A DNA stretch of 64,000 bases from Stutzerimonas stutzeri (GCA_002345575.1 DDVX01000008.1:117753-181752), one strand, 5' to 3'. Shown: positions 22,710-31,835, counted from the stretch's first letter. Notes: generated from the letters alone by a model not told the origin. A program made the numbers and translations.

Positions 22710-23300
22710 ATGATGAAAGCGCTATATACCAAGGCTTCGGGTGTACTGATCGCCTTGTTGATGCTGGGACTAGCCGGATGCAGCGAGCCTGAGCAGGCCG
22801 TGCAGCCGCTGGATCCGGTGGCGTTCCACGCCGATGACGAGTGCCATGTCTGCGGCATGGTTGTGCTCGACTTCCCCGGCGCCAAGGGCCAGGCAGTGGA
22901 GAAGGGCGGCGTGAAGAAATTCTGCTCCACGGGTGAAATGATCGGTTGGTGGCTGCAGCCGGAAAACCGCGTGCTGGATGCCAAGCTCTACGTGCACGAC
23001 ATGGCCCACGGCACCTGGGAGCAGCCCGATGATGCTCATCTGATCGACGCGAAGAGCGCCTGGTATGTGGCCGGTACCCAGCTTGAGGGCGCCATGGGTG
23101 CGGTGCTGGCATCCTTCGCCGATGAGGCTGCCGCACGGCAACTGGCAGCCGAGCATGGCGGACAGGTGCTGCGCTTCGATGAGATCGACCAGGCGGTGCT
23201 GCAGAACTTCTCGGGCATGGAGCACATGAGTCACGGTGACCCTATGCAGGATATGGAACACCAGGCACCCAATGACGACCACGCTCATGCGGGTCACTGA
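22710..23300 (+). CDS. nosL: NosL, copper-binding lipoprotein
   Basis: Lipoprotein of 196 residues: signal peptide with lipobox LAGC (Cys at 24), then the Cu(I)-binding motif CHVCGM near 45-50 that defines NosL. It donates copper to the NosDFY/NosZ system. The C-terminal tail is rich in Met and His ([21 protein letters not shown]), a further likely copper-holding region. GGAGCT precedes the start. Confidence 0.95.
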   Translation: MMKALYTKASGVLIALLMLGLAGCSEPEQAVQPLDPVAFHADDECHVCGMVVLDFPGAKGQAVEKGGVKKFCSTGEMIGWWLQPENRVLDAKLYVHDMAHGTWEQPDDAHLIDAKSAWYVAGTQLEGAMGAVLASFADEAAARQLAAEHGGQVLRFDEIDQAVLQNFSGMEHMSHGDPMQDMEHQAPNDDHAHAGH

Positions 23301-23335
23301 GCAACAACAAACAATTCAATGAGGTGATTGAAATG

Positions 23336-23509
23336 ATGGGCATCAGCATCTGGCAGCTTCTGATCATTCTGCTGATCGTGGTCATGCTGTTCGGCACCAA
23401 GCGTTTGCGCGGCCTCGGTTCTGACCTGGGCGGAGCCATCAGTGGCTTCCGCAAATCGGTAAGTGAAAGCGAAGGCAGCCCGGAACCGGCCAAGCAGGAA
23501 ATAAAGTAA
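23336..23509 (+). CDS. tatE: TatE/TatA-like twin-arginine translocase subunit
   Basis: A 57-residue protein with one N-terminal transmembrane helix ([19 protein letters not shown]), the FG hinge, and an amphipathic helix ([21 protein letters not shown]), the TatA/E plan. It closes the nos operon, where it presumably helps export Tat-dependent NosZ. GAGGTGAT lies upstream; start 23336 gives MGISIW, and the ATG three bases earlier (23333) is equally possible. Confidence 0.9.
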   Translation: MGISIWQLLIILLIVVMLFGTKRLRGLGSDLGGAISGFRKSVSESEGSPEPAKQEIK

Positions 23510-23606
23510 TCCCGCTCCATTGATGCGGCGACTTCTGTTGCAGAAGCCGCCGTTCTCTTCTGCGTTTGATAGCCACTCGTCGCTGTCGCACCCTCTCTTG
23601 AAAAAT

Positions 23607-23620
23607 CTGATTGCAATCAA
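23607..23620 (+). promoter_or_regulatory. FNR/DNR box upstream of nnrS
   Basis: CTGAT-TGCA-ATCAA differs from the consensus by one base. A -10-like TAGAAA at 23644-23649 is at class II distance, giving a start near 23655, about 85 nt before the nnrS GTG. Confidence 0.7.
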
Positions 23621-23740
23621 GTCCGCTTGAGCCCTCTAGGCTGTAGAAAGTAATCCTGGCTGTCGTAATCGTGGCAGTCTTCATTATCAGGTGCGGCGGA
23701 ATGTTCGCTGCCCGATGTAGAAGAAGTTTCAGGAGGCCTT

Positions 23741-24931
23741 GTGCAAGTTCTCGATCGGCGAAAAGCTCTGAGTATTCCACCTGTGTGGCGGCTCGCTTTT
23801 CGCCCGTTCTTTCTCGCCGGCAGCATTTTTGCCATGTTCGCCATTCCACTCTGGATCGCTGCCTGGACTGGCCTCTGGCCGGGTTTTCAGCCCACTGGCG
23901 GCTGGTTGGCCTGGCATCGTCACGAGATGCTCTTCGGTTTCGCCATGGCCGTCGTCGCCGGCTTCGTGCTGACGGCCGGGCAGACCTGGACTGGCCAGCC
24001 TGGAGTCTCCGGCAATCGGCTGATGATGCTTGCCGGTGTTTGGTTGGCGGCCCGACTGAGCTGGTTATTCGGCTTGCCGCTGGTGCTGCTGGCGCCACTC
24101 AACCTGCTGTTCCTGCTCGGAGTTCTGGTGCTGATGGCGCGCATGCTCTGGGTGGTTCGGCAGAAGCGCAACTATCCCATCGTGGCCGTGCTGAGCCTGA
24201 TGATTGGCGCCGAGGTATTGGTGCTTTCCGGCATCGCACTGGGCAACGATAGCTTGCAGCGACAGGGGGTATTGGCTGCGCTCTGGCTGGTCGCGGCGCT
24301 GATGACACTGATCGGCGGGCGTGTGATTCCGTTTTTCACTCAACGCGGCCTGGGTCGTGTCGAAGGCGTGAAGCCTTGGGTCTGGCTGGATGTTGCGCTG
24401 ATGGTGGGCAGCGCGCTGATCGCCGTGCTGTATGCGTGCGGTGTCGCCCTGCAACAAAACGCAGCATCCGGCCTGTTGTTGCTGGCCATCGGGGTCGGGC
24501 ATCTGCTGCGGCTGCTGCGCTGGCATGACAAGGGCATCTGGGGCGTGCCGCTGCTGTGGTCCCTGCACCTGGCGATGCTCTGGCTGGTAGTAGCGGCTGT
24601 GGGGTTGGGGTTGTGGAACTTCGGTTGGCTGGCCAGCCCCAGCCCATCGCTGCATGCCTTGAGCGTTGGTGCCATGGCCGGGCTGATCCTGGCGATGATC
24701 GCCCGCGTGACTTTGGGGCATACCGGGCGGCCGCTCGAGTTACCGCAGGGCATCGTCTGGGCTTTCGTGCTGTTCAATCTGGGCGCGCTGTCACGGGTGT
24801 TCCTCTCGACCCTCTGGCCGCTGGGCTCGCTCTGGCTGGCGGCGGCTTGCTGGGCTGTGGCGCTGGGGCTTTATGTCTGGCGTTACGCGCCGATGCTGGT
24901 GACGGCACGGGTCGACGGCCATCCGGGCTGA
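23741..24931 (+). CDS. nnrS: NnrS family membrane haem/copper protein
   Basis: Polytopic inner-membrane protein of 396 residues with about 12 helices. NnrS proteins accompany denitrification genes and are linked to tolerance of nitrosative stress. Family landmarks: WRLAFRPFFLAGS at 17-29, WHRHEMLFGFAMAVVAGFVLTAGQTWTG at 57-84, a GGRVIPFFTQRGLG loop, and HALSVGAMAGLILAMIARVTLGHTGR near 305. The start is GTG, directly after AGGAGG at normal spacing. An FNR/DNR-type box upstream ties it to the nos operon regulon. Confidence 0.93.
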   Translation: MQVLDRRKALSIPPVWRLAFRPFFLAGSIFAMFAIPLWIAAWTGLWPGFQPTGGWLAWHRHEMLFGFAMAVVAGFVLTAGQTWTGQPGVSGNRLMMLAGVWLAARLSWLFGLPLVLLAPLNLLFLLGVLVLMARMLWVVRQKRNYPIVAVLSLMIGAEVLVLSGIALGNDSLQRQGVLAALWLVAALMTLIGGRVIPFFTQRGLGRVEGVKPWVWLDVALMVGSALIAVLYACGVALQQNAASGLLLLAIGVGHLLRLLRWHDKGIWGVPLLWSLHLAMLWLVVAAVGLGLWNFGWLASPSPSLHALSVGAMAGLILAMIARVTLGHTGRPLELPQGIVWAFVLFNLGALSRVFLSTLWPLGSLWLAAACWAVALGLYVWRYAPMLVTARVDGHPG

Positions 24932-25045
24932 CCGCCGAGCCTTTCATTCCGGCCTCTGGCCACTCGTTAAAAAAAACACAACTGCTGCCTTCCGGTGCGG
25001 AGGGCAGCCTGCGGCTCGGCGAAAATGCCGGCATCGGAGATGACG

Positions 25046-25792
25046 ATGAGAAATGATGAGTTCAAGGATCGCCTCGCGGTGATCACCGGTGCCAGCTCCG
25101 GTATCGGTCTGGCGTTGTGTACGGCACTGCTCCAGCGTGGCGCCCGGGTGCTGGCGATGTCACGCAATATCGGCGGGCTGAAGCAGCTATCGGAAACTTA
25201 TGCCGAACAGCTGCACTGGCTGGCTGGTGATGTCACCTCCAAAGATGATCTGCAGGCGCTAGCCCGGCGTGCGGCGCAGCTGGGGCCGGTGGACTACCTG
25301 GTACCCAATGCCGGCATTGCCGAATTGGGTGACAGTCTCGACATGAGCGCCTTCGACAGGCAGTGGGCCGTCAACGGCGCGGGCGCGCTCAATACCCTCG
25401 GTGCGCTGCGCAACGAGCTGGCCAAGCCGGCCTCGGTGGTATTCATCGGCACCTTTCTGACCCGCAGTACCTTTCCGGGGCTGGCCGCCTATATCGCCAG
25501 CAAGGCGGCACTGGTTGCTCAGGCGCGCACGCTTGCGGTGGAATTCGCGCCACTGGGTGTGCGCATCAATATCGTCTCGCCGGGGCCGACCGCGACGGCG
25601 ATCTGGGGCACGCTGGGGCTGAGTGACGAGCAGTTCGAACAGGTCGCTGAAGGCGTGAGCAAACGCTTGTTGCCGGGGCATTTTCTGGAATCGGCTGCGG
25701 TGGCCAATGTTATTCTGTTCCAGCTTTCCCAAGGCGCGCGTGGCGTCTATGGGCAGGATTGGGTCGCGGACAACGGCTACACCTTGAGCTGA
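25046..25792 (+). CDS. Short-chain dehydrogenase/reductase
   Basis: NAD(P)-dependent oxidoreductase of 248 residues. Cofactor motif TGASSGIG near residue 13, NAG at about 90, active-site YIASK near 153, and the [11 protein letters not shown] segment after it. The start at MRNDEF (25046) follows GGAG; a start six bases upstream is possible. It begins after nnrS in the same direction, with a gap of about 115 bp. The substrate is unknown, and the link to denitrification is only positional. Confidence 0.88.
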   Translation: MRNDEFKDRLAVITGASSGIGLALCTALLQRGARVLAMSRNIGGLKQLSETYAEQLHWLAGDVTSKDDLQALARRAAQLGPVDYLVPNAGIAELGDSLDMSAFDRQWAVNGAGALNTLGALRNELAKPASVVFIGTFLTRSTFPGLAAYIASKAALVAQARTLAVEFAPLGVRINIVSPGPTATAIWGTLGLSDEQFEQVAEGVSKRLLPGHFLESAAVANVILFQLSQGARGVYGQDWVADNGYTLS

Positions 25793-25829
25793 TCTACATT
25801 GCACACCCCCCAGGAAAGCCGGAGCAAGC

Positions 25830-26948
25830 ATGCTGTTCAAATGGAAAAAGACTGCCAGGCAGTTGCAGCAGGAGCGCGACAACCTGCAGGTGACCTGTGA
25901 CGATCAGGCTGCCCATATCACTGCCTTACAGGAGCAGCTGGCTGCTGCCAGGGTGAGCAACCAGGATGGCCAGCAGCAGCTCGATTACTACCGTGGTGTT
26001 GCCGGCAACCTGATCCGTTTCAGCGCTTCCGTCGCCCATCTCGGAGATTCGTTCGAATACCTCACCGGCCAACTCGGCGAGAACCATGCGCGTGCCGAAC
26101 AGGTCGCCGATGCTGCTCTGAGCAATCAGAAGCACTTCGGTGAACTGCAGGGCAGGGCGGCGGAGATGGAGGGCGGGCTCAATGAGGCTTCGGTAAAGGT
26201 TGATACCCTTGCCGGGCGGTCGCAGGAGATCAACGGCATCGTCGATCTCATCAGCGGCATCGCCAGCCAGACCAACCTGCTGGCCCTGAACGCAGCCATC
26301 GAGGCGGCGCGGGCTGGTGAGGCGGGGCGTGGTTTTGCGGTGGTGGCCAGCGAAATTCGCAGCCTGGCCGAAAAGACCGCATTGGCCACTGCCGACATCG
26401 TGCGCAAGATCGGCGAGATCCAAGCGGAAATCGCCAACGTCCACGCCTATATTCAGTCGCAGAGCGGGATGGCGAAGGGTTTCAGTCGTACGACAGAAAT
26501 GGCGGTCGATGCCATGGAGAGGCTTCACCAGTTGGCCGGGAGCATGCGCGAAGGCATTGAGAGTTCGTCGTTTCGTGCCGGTATCGAACTGGCGAATCTG
26601 GACGAGTTGTCGCTCAAGTTTGTGGTCTACAACTACGTTCTGGATTCCTCTCGCCAGAAAGCGCCGACCCTGCCGGACGAGCGTGAATGCCGTTTCGGAC
26701 GTTGGTATTACGGCGAGGCGAATCGCAGCATGCATAAGCAGGATCATTTCCGGCAGATCGAGCGCCCGCACACCGCCGTGCATGAACAGGGGCAGCAGGC
26801 GATCCAGGCCTTTAGTCGCCGGGCATTGGACGAGACGCTCGCCTGCCTAGGCCGCATGGAAGAGGCCAACCTAGTGGTGATGCGTATTGTTGCGTCCGTG
26901 GTGCGCGAGCATGAAGCGGCTGCTCGGGCGGAAACCGAGTTCGCCTGA
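25830..26948 (+). CDS. Soluble methyl-accepting chemotaxis protein with CZB domain
   Basis: A 372-residue protein without transmembrane segments: an N-terminal coiled coil ([14 protein letters not shown]...), the conserved MCP signalling hairpin ([43 protein letters not shown] split across residues 130-180), and a C-terminal CZB zinc-binding domain. In CZB the ligands CRFGRWYY and HTAVH are present, but the usual first His reads LDELSLKF, so one ligand is replaced by Glu. CZB receptors sense zinc or oxidants such as HOCl, so sensing may differ here. GGAG precedes the start. Confidence 0.9.
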   Translation: MLFKWKKTARQLQQERDNLQVTCDDQAAHITALQEQLAAARVSNQDGQQQLDYYRGVAGNLIRFSASVAHLGDSFEYLTGQLGENHARAEQVADAALSNQKHFGELQGRAAEMEGGLNEASVKVDTLAGRSQEINGIVDLISGIASQTNLLALNAAIEAARAGEAGRGFAVVASEIRSLAEKTALATADIVRKIGEIQAEIANVHAYIQSQSGMAKGFSRTTEMAVDAMERLHQLAGSMREGIESSSFRAGIELANLDELSLKFVVYNYVLDSSRQKAPTLPDERECRFGRWYYGEANRSMHKQDHFRQIERPHTAVHEQGQQAIQAFSRRALDETLACLGRMEEANLVVMRIVASVVREHEAAARAETEFA

Positions 26949-27029
26949 GCCGCTAATTCGACCACTTAATCCTGACCACCTCCGTTCGGCCAGGGTAGCC
27001 ACACGATCCTCAATTGCGTTTGCAGTAAA

Positions 27030-27054
27030 AGTATTGCTATCAAGCAGCAATACT
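27030..27054. other. Perfect 9-bp dyad between the chemoreceptor and HPP genes
   Basis: AGTATTGCT (27030-27038) and AGCAATACT (27046-27054) flank a seven-base centre. It is AT-rich and has no T-run, so an operator is as likely as a terminator. It lies 166 bp before the HPP gene, and the rest of the 271-bp gap shows nothing I can name. Confidence 0.4.
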
Positions 27055-27219
27055 ATTCATTGGCGCCAACTGCTGCCCTTGACGATAATTGATGCGTCCT
27101 TTGGTTGGCGTGTCAGCTCCTCGCGTCAGTCAGGTCTTGAGCGTTGCTAGTACGCTGTCCATGGAAGGACATTTTCGCCAGCTACATCCTCTTACAGTCC
27201 TTCATCCCAAGTTGAATTC

Positions 27220-28359
27220 ATGCACGAACGCCTCTTCGACTGGTGTCGATCCTTTGTGCCCGAACCCCTTGTCACCCGACCTGCCGAATGGCTACGTGCA
27301 TCGTTAGGTATATGCGTGGCGTTGGCGTTGGTGATGTCGCTCAGCGCCTGGGCTTTCGGGGCCTCCATCATGCTGCCGCTGGCGGCGCCCGCAGCAGCGA
27401 CAGCAGTGCTGCTGTTTGTCGCTCCATCGAGCCCCTTCGCTCAACCGTGGGCGGTTATCACCGGCAACCTGGTCGCTACGCTCATTGGTGTGGCGTTGGG
27501 TGCCAGCGACATACCTGTGGTTGCTGCGGCCGGCATCGCCGCGGGTCTTGTCATTGCCTGTCTATTCGGTCTGCGCTGCCTGCACCCACCTGGAGCGGCA
27601 CTGGCTCTGGTGGCGGTGGTGGGCGGCCCGCAGGTCCATGCGTTCGGTTTTGCATTGCTCTATCCGGTGGCGTTCAACTCGTTTCTGTTGGTGGCGGTAG
27701 CGCTGCTCTATAACAACCTGACCGGGCATGCTTATCCCAAAGCCAGGCCGCGCAAGGGCAATATCCATCACACCCAGGATGCGCTGCCCAGCGAGCGCAT
27801 GAGCTTCAGTGAGGATGATGTGGAGCGCGCGCTGGAGGACTTCGGCGAGTACGTGAACGTCACCCGCGACGACCTTGCACAGCTGATCAAGCAGACCGAG
27901 AAACATGCGCTGCGACGCAGCATGGGGGAGATCACCGCAGCTGACATTATGTCCCGCGACCTGTACTGGAGCACGCCGGGCTGCACCATCCAGCGTGCCT
28001 GGCAGACGCTACGCGAGCATCGCCTGCATTCTTTGCCGGTGCTTGAGGGCGAGAGCCGCAAGCTGGTCGGGATCGTGACCCTGGTCGATCTGCTCAAGCA
28101 TTTCCGGCCGGCCTCGGCGCGGCTGAAGTTTGGTCAGTTGAAGTTTCTTCGCGGGGTCCACCTTGGGGCAATCATGAGCAGCCCGGTGGTGTCGGTGCGT
28201 GAGAATGCGCACATGGTTGATCTGGTGTTTCTGCTCTCTGACCAAGGTCTGCATTGCCTACCGGTGGTCGATGAGCAGCAGCGGTTGGTCGGCATGATCA
28301 CCCAGACCGATCTGATCGCCGCGCTTTACCGAAACTGGCTCAAGCACCTGCCCGACTAG
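27220..28359 (+). CDS. HPP-family membrane protein fused to two CBS domains
   Basis: A 379-residue protein. Residues 25-170 form an HPP domain of four or five helices, with the naming motif CLHPPGAALAL near 122. A cytosolic linker leads to tandem CBS domains (IMSRDLYWSTPGCTIQRAW... and IMSSPVVSVRENAHMVDLV...), which usually bind adenine nucleotides. HPP proteins have been linked to nitrite transport in plastids and cyanobacteria, which would fit a denitrification island, but that is inference. The ATG lacks a strong ribosome site. Confidence 0.88.
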   Translation: MHERLFDWCRSFVPEPLVTRPAEWLRASLGICVALALVMSLSAWAFGASIMLPLAAPAAATAVLLFVAPSSPFAQPWAVITGNLVATLIGVALGASDIPVVAAAGIAAGLVIACLFGLRCLHPPGAALALVAVVGGPQVHAFGFALLYPVAFNSFLLVAVALLYNNLTGHAYPKARPRKGNIHHTQDALPSERMSFSEDDVERALEDFGEYVNVTRDDLAQLIKQTEKHALRRSMGEITAADIMSRDLYWSTPGCTIQRAWQTLREHRLHSLPVLEGESRKLVGIVTLVDLLKHFRPASARLKFGQLKFLRGVHLGAIMSSPVVSVRENAHMVDLVFLLSDQGLHCLPVVDEQQRLVGMITQTDLIAALYRNWLKHLPD

Positions 28360-28381
28360 CAGGCCGGCCCGTCAGCGGCGC

Positions 28382-29242
28382 TCAGATCTCGTAGTTCCAG
28401 CGCGACCAGTCGTAATCATCCCCGGCCACTTCATGCAGCAGTTCGATGGCTCTGAGCAGGGCCGGCGACTGCGCTGCGCGGGCGTAGACCAGATAGATCG
28501 GGTAGCTGAACTCCGGCGTCTGCTCGACCCGCTTGAGCAGGCCTTCATCCAGATAACGCTGCACCACGCGGGTACGGAAGTAGCCGCGCCCTCCGCATTG
28601 AACCAGATACTGCAGCGCCAGCGGCCCCAGGCTGAAGGACAGCGCAGAGCGCATATTGCCCGGCAGGGCAAGGTCGTGCTGCTCACGAAAGGCCGGCCCC
28701 CAGTCCACATAGATGTAGGGCTCGGGGTTGGTGGCATGCACGACCTGTATCAGCTTTTCTTCGAGCACCTGTTCCACCTGCAGGGCCGGCCAGTAGGCCG
28801 GCTGGTGAACCAGTACGGCGTCCAGGGCACCGAGTTCCAGTTTTTTCAGCAGCTCGTTGTCACCGGCCACATCGCTGCGCAGGGCATGTTCGGGCAGCAC
28901 CTGGCGCAGTCGCTGCACCCAGGCCAGCATCAGCGGGTTGCTCAGACTCACTTCGGCGCCCAGCGACAGCAGTTTGTCGTAGCCGCGGGGCAAGGGCAGG
29001 TCACGCTTGGCGGTTTCCCAGGTTTGTACTAGCTGCGTGGCATAGGCGACGAAACGCTCGCCATCGCTGGTCAGCCGCGCGCCGGCGCGGTTGCGGATGA
29101 ACAAGCGACAACCGAGCTGTAACTCAAGGCTTCGTACGCGTGCGGTGACCGCCGTCTGGGTAATATGCATGCGCTCGGCGGTGGCGATGAAGCTACCGCT
29201 GCGAATGATCTCGAGAAAGGTACGGGCGAGATCGATGTCCAT
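28382..29242 (-). CDS. LysR-family transcriptional regulator
   Basis: A 286-residue regulator with an N-terminal winged HTH (DLARTFLEIIRSGSFIATAERMHITQTAVTARVRSLE) and a substrate-binding effector domain from about 90. It ends 22 bp from the convergent HPP-CBS gene. No target operon is adjacent in the divergent position; dnrP lies upstream in the same direction. The effector is unknown. Confidence 0.9.
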   Translation of the reverse strand: MDIDLARTFLEIIRSGSFIATAERMHITQTAVTARVRSLELQLGCRLFIRNRAGARLTSDGERFVAYATQLVQTWETAKRDLPLPRGYDKLLSLGAEVSLSNPLMLAWVQRLRQVLPEHALRSDVAGDNELLKKLELGALDAVLVHQPAYWPALQVEQVLEEKLIQVVHATNPEPYIYVDWGPAFREQHDLALPGNMRSALSFSLGPLALQYLVQCGGRGYFRTRVVQRYLDEGLLKRVEQTPEFSYPIYLVYARAAQSPALLRAIELLHEVAGDDYDWSRWNYEI

Positions 29243-29366
29243 GAGCGGCTCGTGTATTTAGGAAATTGATATAAACGGAGTTTAAATGATAGGCGAGGGA
29301 CGATAAAGAAGGCGAGACGTTGCGAACGGCTCTTCGGCGATAGGATTTCGAAGGATCTGAAAACGG

Positions 29367-29561
29367 CTAGCCGACGCTACCTCGCGGCAGCCATAGCATC
29401 ATCGCAAAGCAGAATACCGTCAGCGCGATGCAAAACCACATGAAGCGCTGCTGGCGGCGCTGCGGTGCTCGGTGGGCATGCTCGGGCAATGGCATGCCGC
29501 AGGTCCCGCATTCGGCATCATTGGGCGGATTGTCTTGCTGGCAGTACAGGCACTTGGGCAT
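29367..29561 (-). CDS. dnrP: DnrP-like small zinc-ribbon membrane protein
   Basis: A 64-residue protein with two cysteine pairs, CLYC and CGTC (residues 4-7 and 18-21), forming a likely zinc ribbon, then a basic linker (RAPQRRQQR) and one C-terminal transmembrane helix (FMWFCIALTVFCFAMMLWL). Pseudomonads carry such a gene next to dnr, commonly named dnrP; its function is not known. AAGGA lies before the start. It is downstream of dnr on the same strand, with its own FNR-type dyad in the 99-bp gap. Confidence 0.75.
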   Translation of the reverse strand: MPKCLYCQQDNPPNDAECGTCGMPLPEHAHRAPQRRQQRFMWFCIALTVFCFAMMLWLPRGSVG

Positions 29562-29615
29562 GGCGGTGTCCTTATCGGTCGAGGCCAGCTTGCCACGCCG
29601 GCCATGCGATTACGG

Positions 29616-29629
29616 TTGACGGTAATCAA
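29616..29629 (-). promoter_or_regulatory. FNR/DNR-type box upstream of dnrP
   Basis: The plus strand reads TTGAC-GGTA-ATCAA (minus TTGAT-TACC-GTCAA), one base from consensus, inside a longer palindrome GGTTGA-N6-TCAACC. No clear -10 is seen at class II distance. Confidence 0.55.
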
Positions 29630-29660
29630 CCGCATCGCAACGCCAGGCAACAATCGGGCA

Positions 29661-30341
29661 TCACTCGAACTGTTCGAGGCGCTGGGGATCAAGGATGGCG
29701 ATCTGGCGACCTTCCTGGGTAATGATGCTCTCATCGATCAGGCGGCGGATGATGCGTGAGAAGGTTTCCGGCTGAATCGACAGGTGTCCGGCGATCAGCT
29801 GCTTGGCCATCGGCAGCTCGAAGCTGTTGCTGCCATTGTTGCGTGCAAGTTGCGTCATCAGATAGCGCACCACGCGGTGGGTGGCGTTCTTCAGCGACAG
29901 CGTTTCTATCTCGTTGATACGCTGATGCAGGCGCACGCTCAGTTTGCCAAGCAGTGCGAAGGACAGCCGCTGGTTGGCCTCCAGCAGGCGCATGTAGGCG
30001 GTATTGGAGAAGCGGTACACCTGCGACGGGCAGACTGCTTGCGCCGAGGCGACATAGTTGGGGGTGTCCATCAGCATCATGGCTTCGGCAAAGGTCTGCC
30101 GGTTGCCGATGACCTCGAAGACCTTCTCCTGACCATCAGGTGTCAGCCGGTAAACCTTGATGGCCCCGGAAATGACGAAATAGAAGGAGTGCGCCGGCTC
30201 GCCCTGGTGGAACAGGTTGTCGCCCTTGTCCAGGTTGAGCAGTTGGCTGGAACTCATCAGCTCATCCATCTGCTCATCATTAAGTGGCTCGAACAGATGG
30301 TGGCTGCGAAGGATTTGGTTGTGTACGCGATGAAGCACCAT
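29661..30341 (-). CDS. dnr: DNR-type NO-responsive CRP/FNR regulator
   Basis: Cytosolic haem-dependent regulator of 226 residues that activates denitrification genes when NO is present (DnrD in P. stutzeri). A cyclic-nucleotide-like sensor fold (about 20-120) leads to a dimer helix and an HTH whose recognition helix IQPETFSRIIRRL keeps the E, S and R that read TTGAT. No N-terminal cysteine cluster is present, as expected for DNR and unlike FNR/ANR. The start MVLHRVHNQIL aligns with known DNR N-termini and has AGGA upstream; a start nine bases earlier is possible. dnrP lies downstream. Confidence 0.93.
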   Translation of the reverse strand: MVLHRVHNQILRSHHLFEPLNDEQMDELMSSSQLLNLDKGDNLFHQGEPAHSFYFVISGAIKVYRLTPDGQEKVFEVIGNRQTFAEAMMLMDTPNYVASAQAVCPSQVYRFSNTAYMRLLEANQRLSFALLGKLSVRLHQRINEIETLSLKNATHRVVRYLMTQLARNNGSNSFELPMAKQLIAGHLSIQPETFSRIIRRLIDESIITQEGRQIAILDPQRLEQFE

Positions 30342-30497
30342 GCAAGGCATCCTGTTTCTAATAATTGGTCCGCGGCAGACATATTTTTCTGTCGTAGCGG
30401 CTCGCTCGTGGAGGAGCGTTAAACCTCTGGATCAATGCGAGCTGTCGCAAGGCTTTTACTCGCTGAAGACTAGCTCAAGCGTGCCGGTGTATTTATT

Positions 30498-30535
30498 GAT
30501 TCAGGCCAGCGTTACGTCGCGGTCTGGCCTGAATC
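30498..30535. terminator. Perfect 12-bp inverted repeat after dnrO
   Basis: GATTCAGGCCAG (30498-30509) and CTGGCCTGAATC (30524-30535) flank 14 bases, 12 bp past the dnrO stop. No T-run is present, so termination is only likely. It separates dnrNO from dnr. Confidence 0.5.
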
Positions 30536-30546
30536 GGGTTGGAGAC

Positions 30547-31056
30547 TCAGTGGGCGCGGTTGTGCGGCTCGCTCCAGTGCGGGGCTGCGAACAGCTCCGG
30601 GTATTGATGCAGGCCCGCGAGAATACGCTGGACGCCCTGTTCGCGATCTTCTGGCTCGGACAAGGCTTCGGCGCCCTTGATCAGATCAATCAAGAGTACA
30701 TGAAGCGCGGCGTCGGCCTGCTCGGGTAATTGGCAGTTTTCGATAAGGTACGAGACGTGCGCCTCTACATCCTTCTGCAACTGTATGGCTTCTGCATCGC
30801 CAAGGGGTTGTGCCGGATTGCCCGCCAGTGCCGCATCGACGCTTCGTTGCAGGCGCGTCATGCCTTCGCGCAGTGGGGCGTCGGTCGGCCATTGCTCGTC
30901 GGTTGCCGCGGGTGCGGTAGCGTGGTTCGCATGGTCGTGATGGCTTGGTTCAGCCTGTGCGGTGCTGATGACCATATCCAGCGCGACGCCACTGGCCAGC
31001 GCCAGGATCGACGCCAGAGCCAGGCCCCAGGCCAAAGGTTGGATGACTGCTTTCAT
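30547..31056 (-). CDS. dnrO: DnrO-like exported protein
   Basis: A 169-residue protein with a Sec-type N-terminus (MKAVIQPLAWGLALASILALASGVALD) and a His-rich stretch just after it (HHDHANHAT). The rest is helical and polar, with DAEAIQLQKDVEAHVSYLIENCQLPEQADAALHVLL in its core. I assign dnrO from its position behind dnrN, as in the dnrNO pair described for P. stutzeri; the biochemical role is unknown. GGAGG precedes the start at 31056. It is 47 bp downstream of dnrN and probably in the same transcript. Confidence 0.7.
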   Translation of the reverse strand: MKAVIQPLAWGLALASILALASGVALDMVISTAQAEPSHHDHANHATAPAATDEQWPTDAPLREGMTRLQRSVDAALAGNPAQPLGDAEAIQLQKDVEAHVSYLIENCQLPEQADAALHVLLIDLIKGAEALSEPEDREQGVQRILAGLHQYPELFAAPHWSEPHNRAH

Positions 31057-31103
31057 GTCGCCTCCGGTTTTCTTGAGTGGTGCAAGTGGTTTGGCTCGAG
31101 AGC

Positions 31104-31775
31104 TCAATGTGCTGGGTTTTTCAGGAACAGGATGTTGTTCTCCAGGTGGATGTGCTGCATCAAGTCGTCACGCAGCTCCTCCAACCCCCGGTACAGGGCA
31201 CGCCAGGTATTGCAGGCGTTAGCCGGCGGGGTGATGTCGTTGGTGAGTGCCGCCAGTTTGGCCAGTGCGGCGCCGTGCTGGTCATGTTCGTAACGCATAA
31301 CGGCGATCGGGCCGTGGCTCTGCGGGACTGCTATACCGCGCTGCAACATGGGGAAGAGGATCTGTTCTTCCTTGAGCATGTGGCTCTCCAATTCCTGCTG
31401 CATGTTCCACAGATGTTCGGCGAGGCCGAGCGGACAGCCTGGCTTGTTGCCGTGCACCTGCTCCACGCGACTGGCCAGGCGGATCAACTCGGGAAGCTGC
31501 TCGCGATGGCGCTCGTGGAAGCGCTCGAGGATGTGTTCGATCAGCGCGCCTGTCGACTCGTTGCGCCAGTCCGGATCGTTGTCGGAGTTGCCGCTCAACG
31601 TGGCCAGTTCGGCGGCGATCGCCTGGGCATCGAGATCATGTTGACGAGCGGCTTCCCGCAAGCTGGTATTGCCGCCACAGCAGAAGTCCAGCTTGTGACG
31701 GCTAAAGATGCGGGTAGCGCCGGGAATTGCGCAGGCCAGGGTTCCCAGGGTTTGCTCGGTCAGTGCAGAAATCAT
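31104..31775 (-). CDS. dnrN: RIC/YtfE di-iron protein (DnrN/ScdA family)
   Basis: A 224-residue protein for repair of iron centres damaged by NO. The N-terminal ScdA domain carries FCCGG (near 32), and the C-terminal hemerythrin-like domain supplies di-iron ligands in HMLKEEQILFP, RYEHDQHG and HIHLENNILF. The start at MISALTEQ (31775) matches the family. Earlier ATGs at 31811 and 31823 fall on or next to the sigma-54 promoter element and would precede the predicted transcription start, so they are excluded. norR is divergent and dnrO follows. Confidence 0.92.
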   Translation of the reverse strand: MISALTEQTLGTLACAIPGATRIFSRHKLDFCCGGNTSLREAARQHDLDAQAIAAELATLSGNSDNDPDWRNESTGALIEHILERFHERHREQLPELIRLASRVEQVHGNKPGCPLGLAEHLWNMQQELESHMLKEEQILFPMLQRGIAVPQSHGPIAVMRYEHDQHGAALAKLAALTNDITPPANACNTWRALYRGLEELRDDLMQHIHLENNILFLKNPAH

Positions 31776-31812
31776 GAGAGGAGGCTTCCGGTTAAGGTTT
31801 GGCTCAATCATC

Positions 31813-31827
31813 GCAATCCGCATGCCA
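31813..31827 (-). promoter_or_regulatory. Sigma-54 promoter of dnrNO
   Basis: The minus strand reads TGGCATGCGGATTGC, a near-exact match to TGGCAYG-N4-TTGC with GG and GC 12 bp apart. The predicted start is near 31801. The divergent gene is the sigma-54 activator NorR, and its binding sites lie upstream of this element. Confidence 0.85.
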
Positions 31828-31835
31828 TCGCCAAC

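Noticed and set aside
30342..30480. FNR box search upstream of dnr
   Set aside because: Only a half-site (TTGAT followed by no ATCAA) is present, so no operator is called although dnr is often ANR-controlled.
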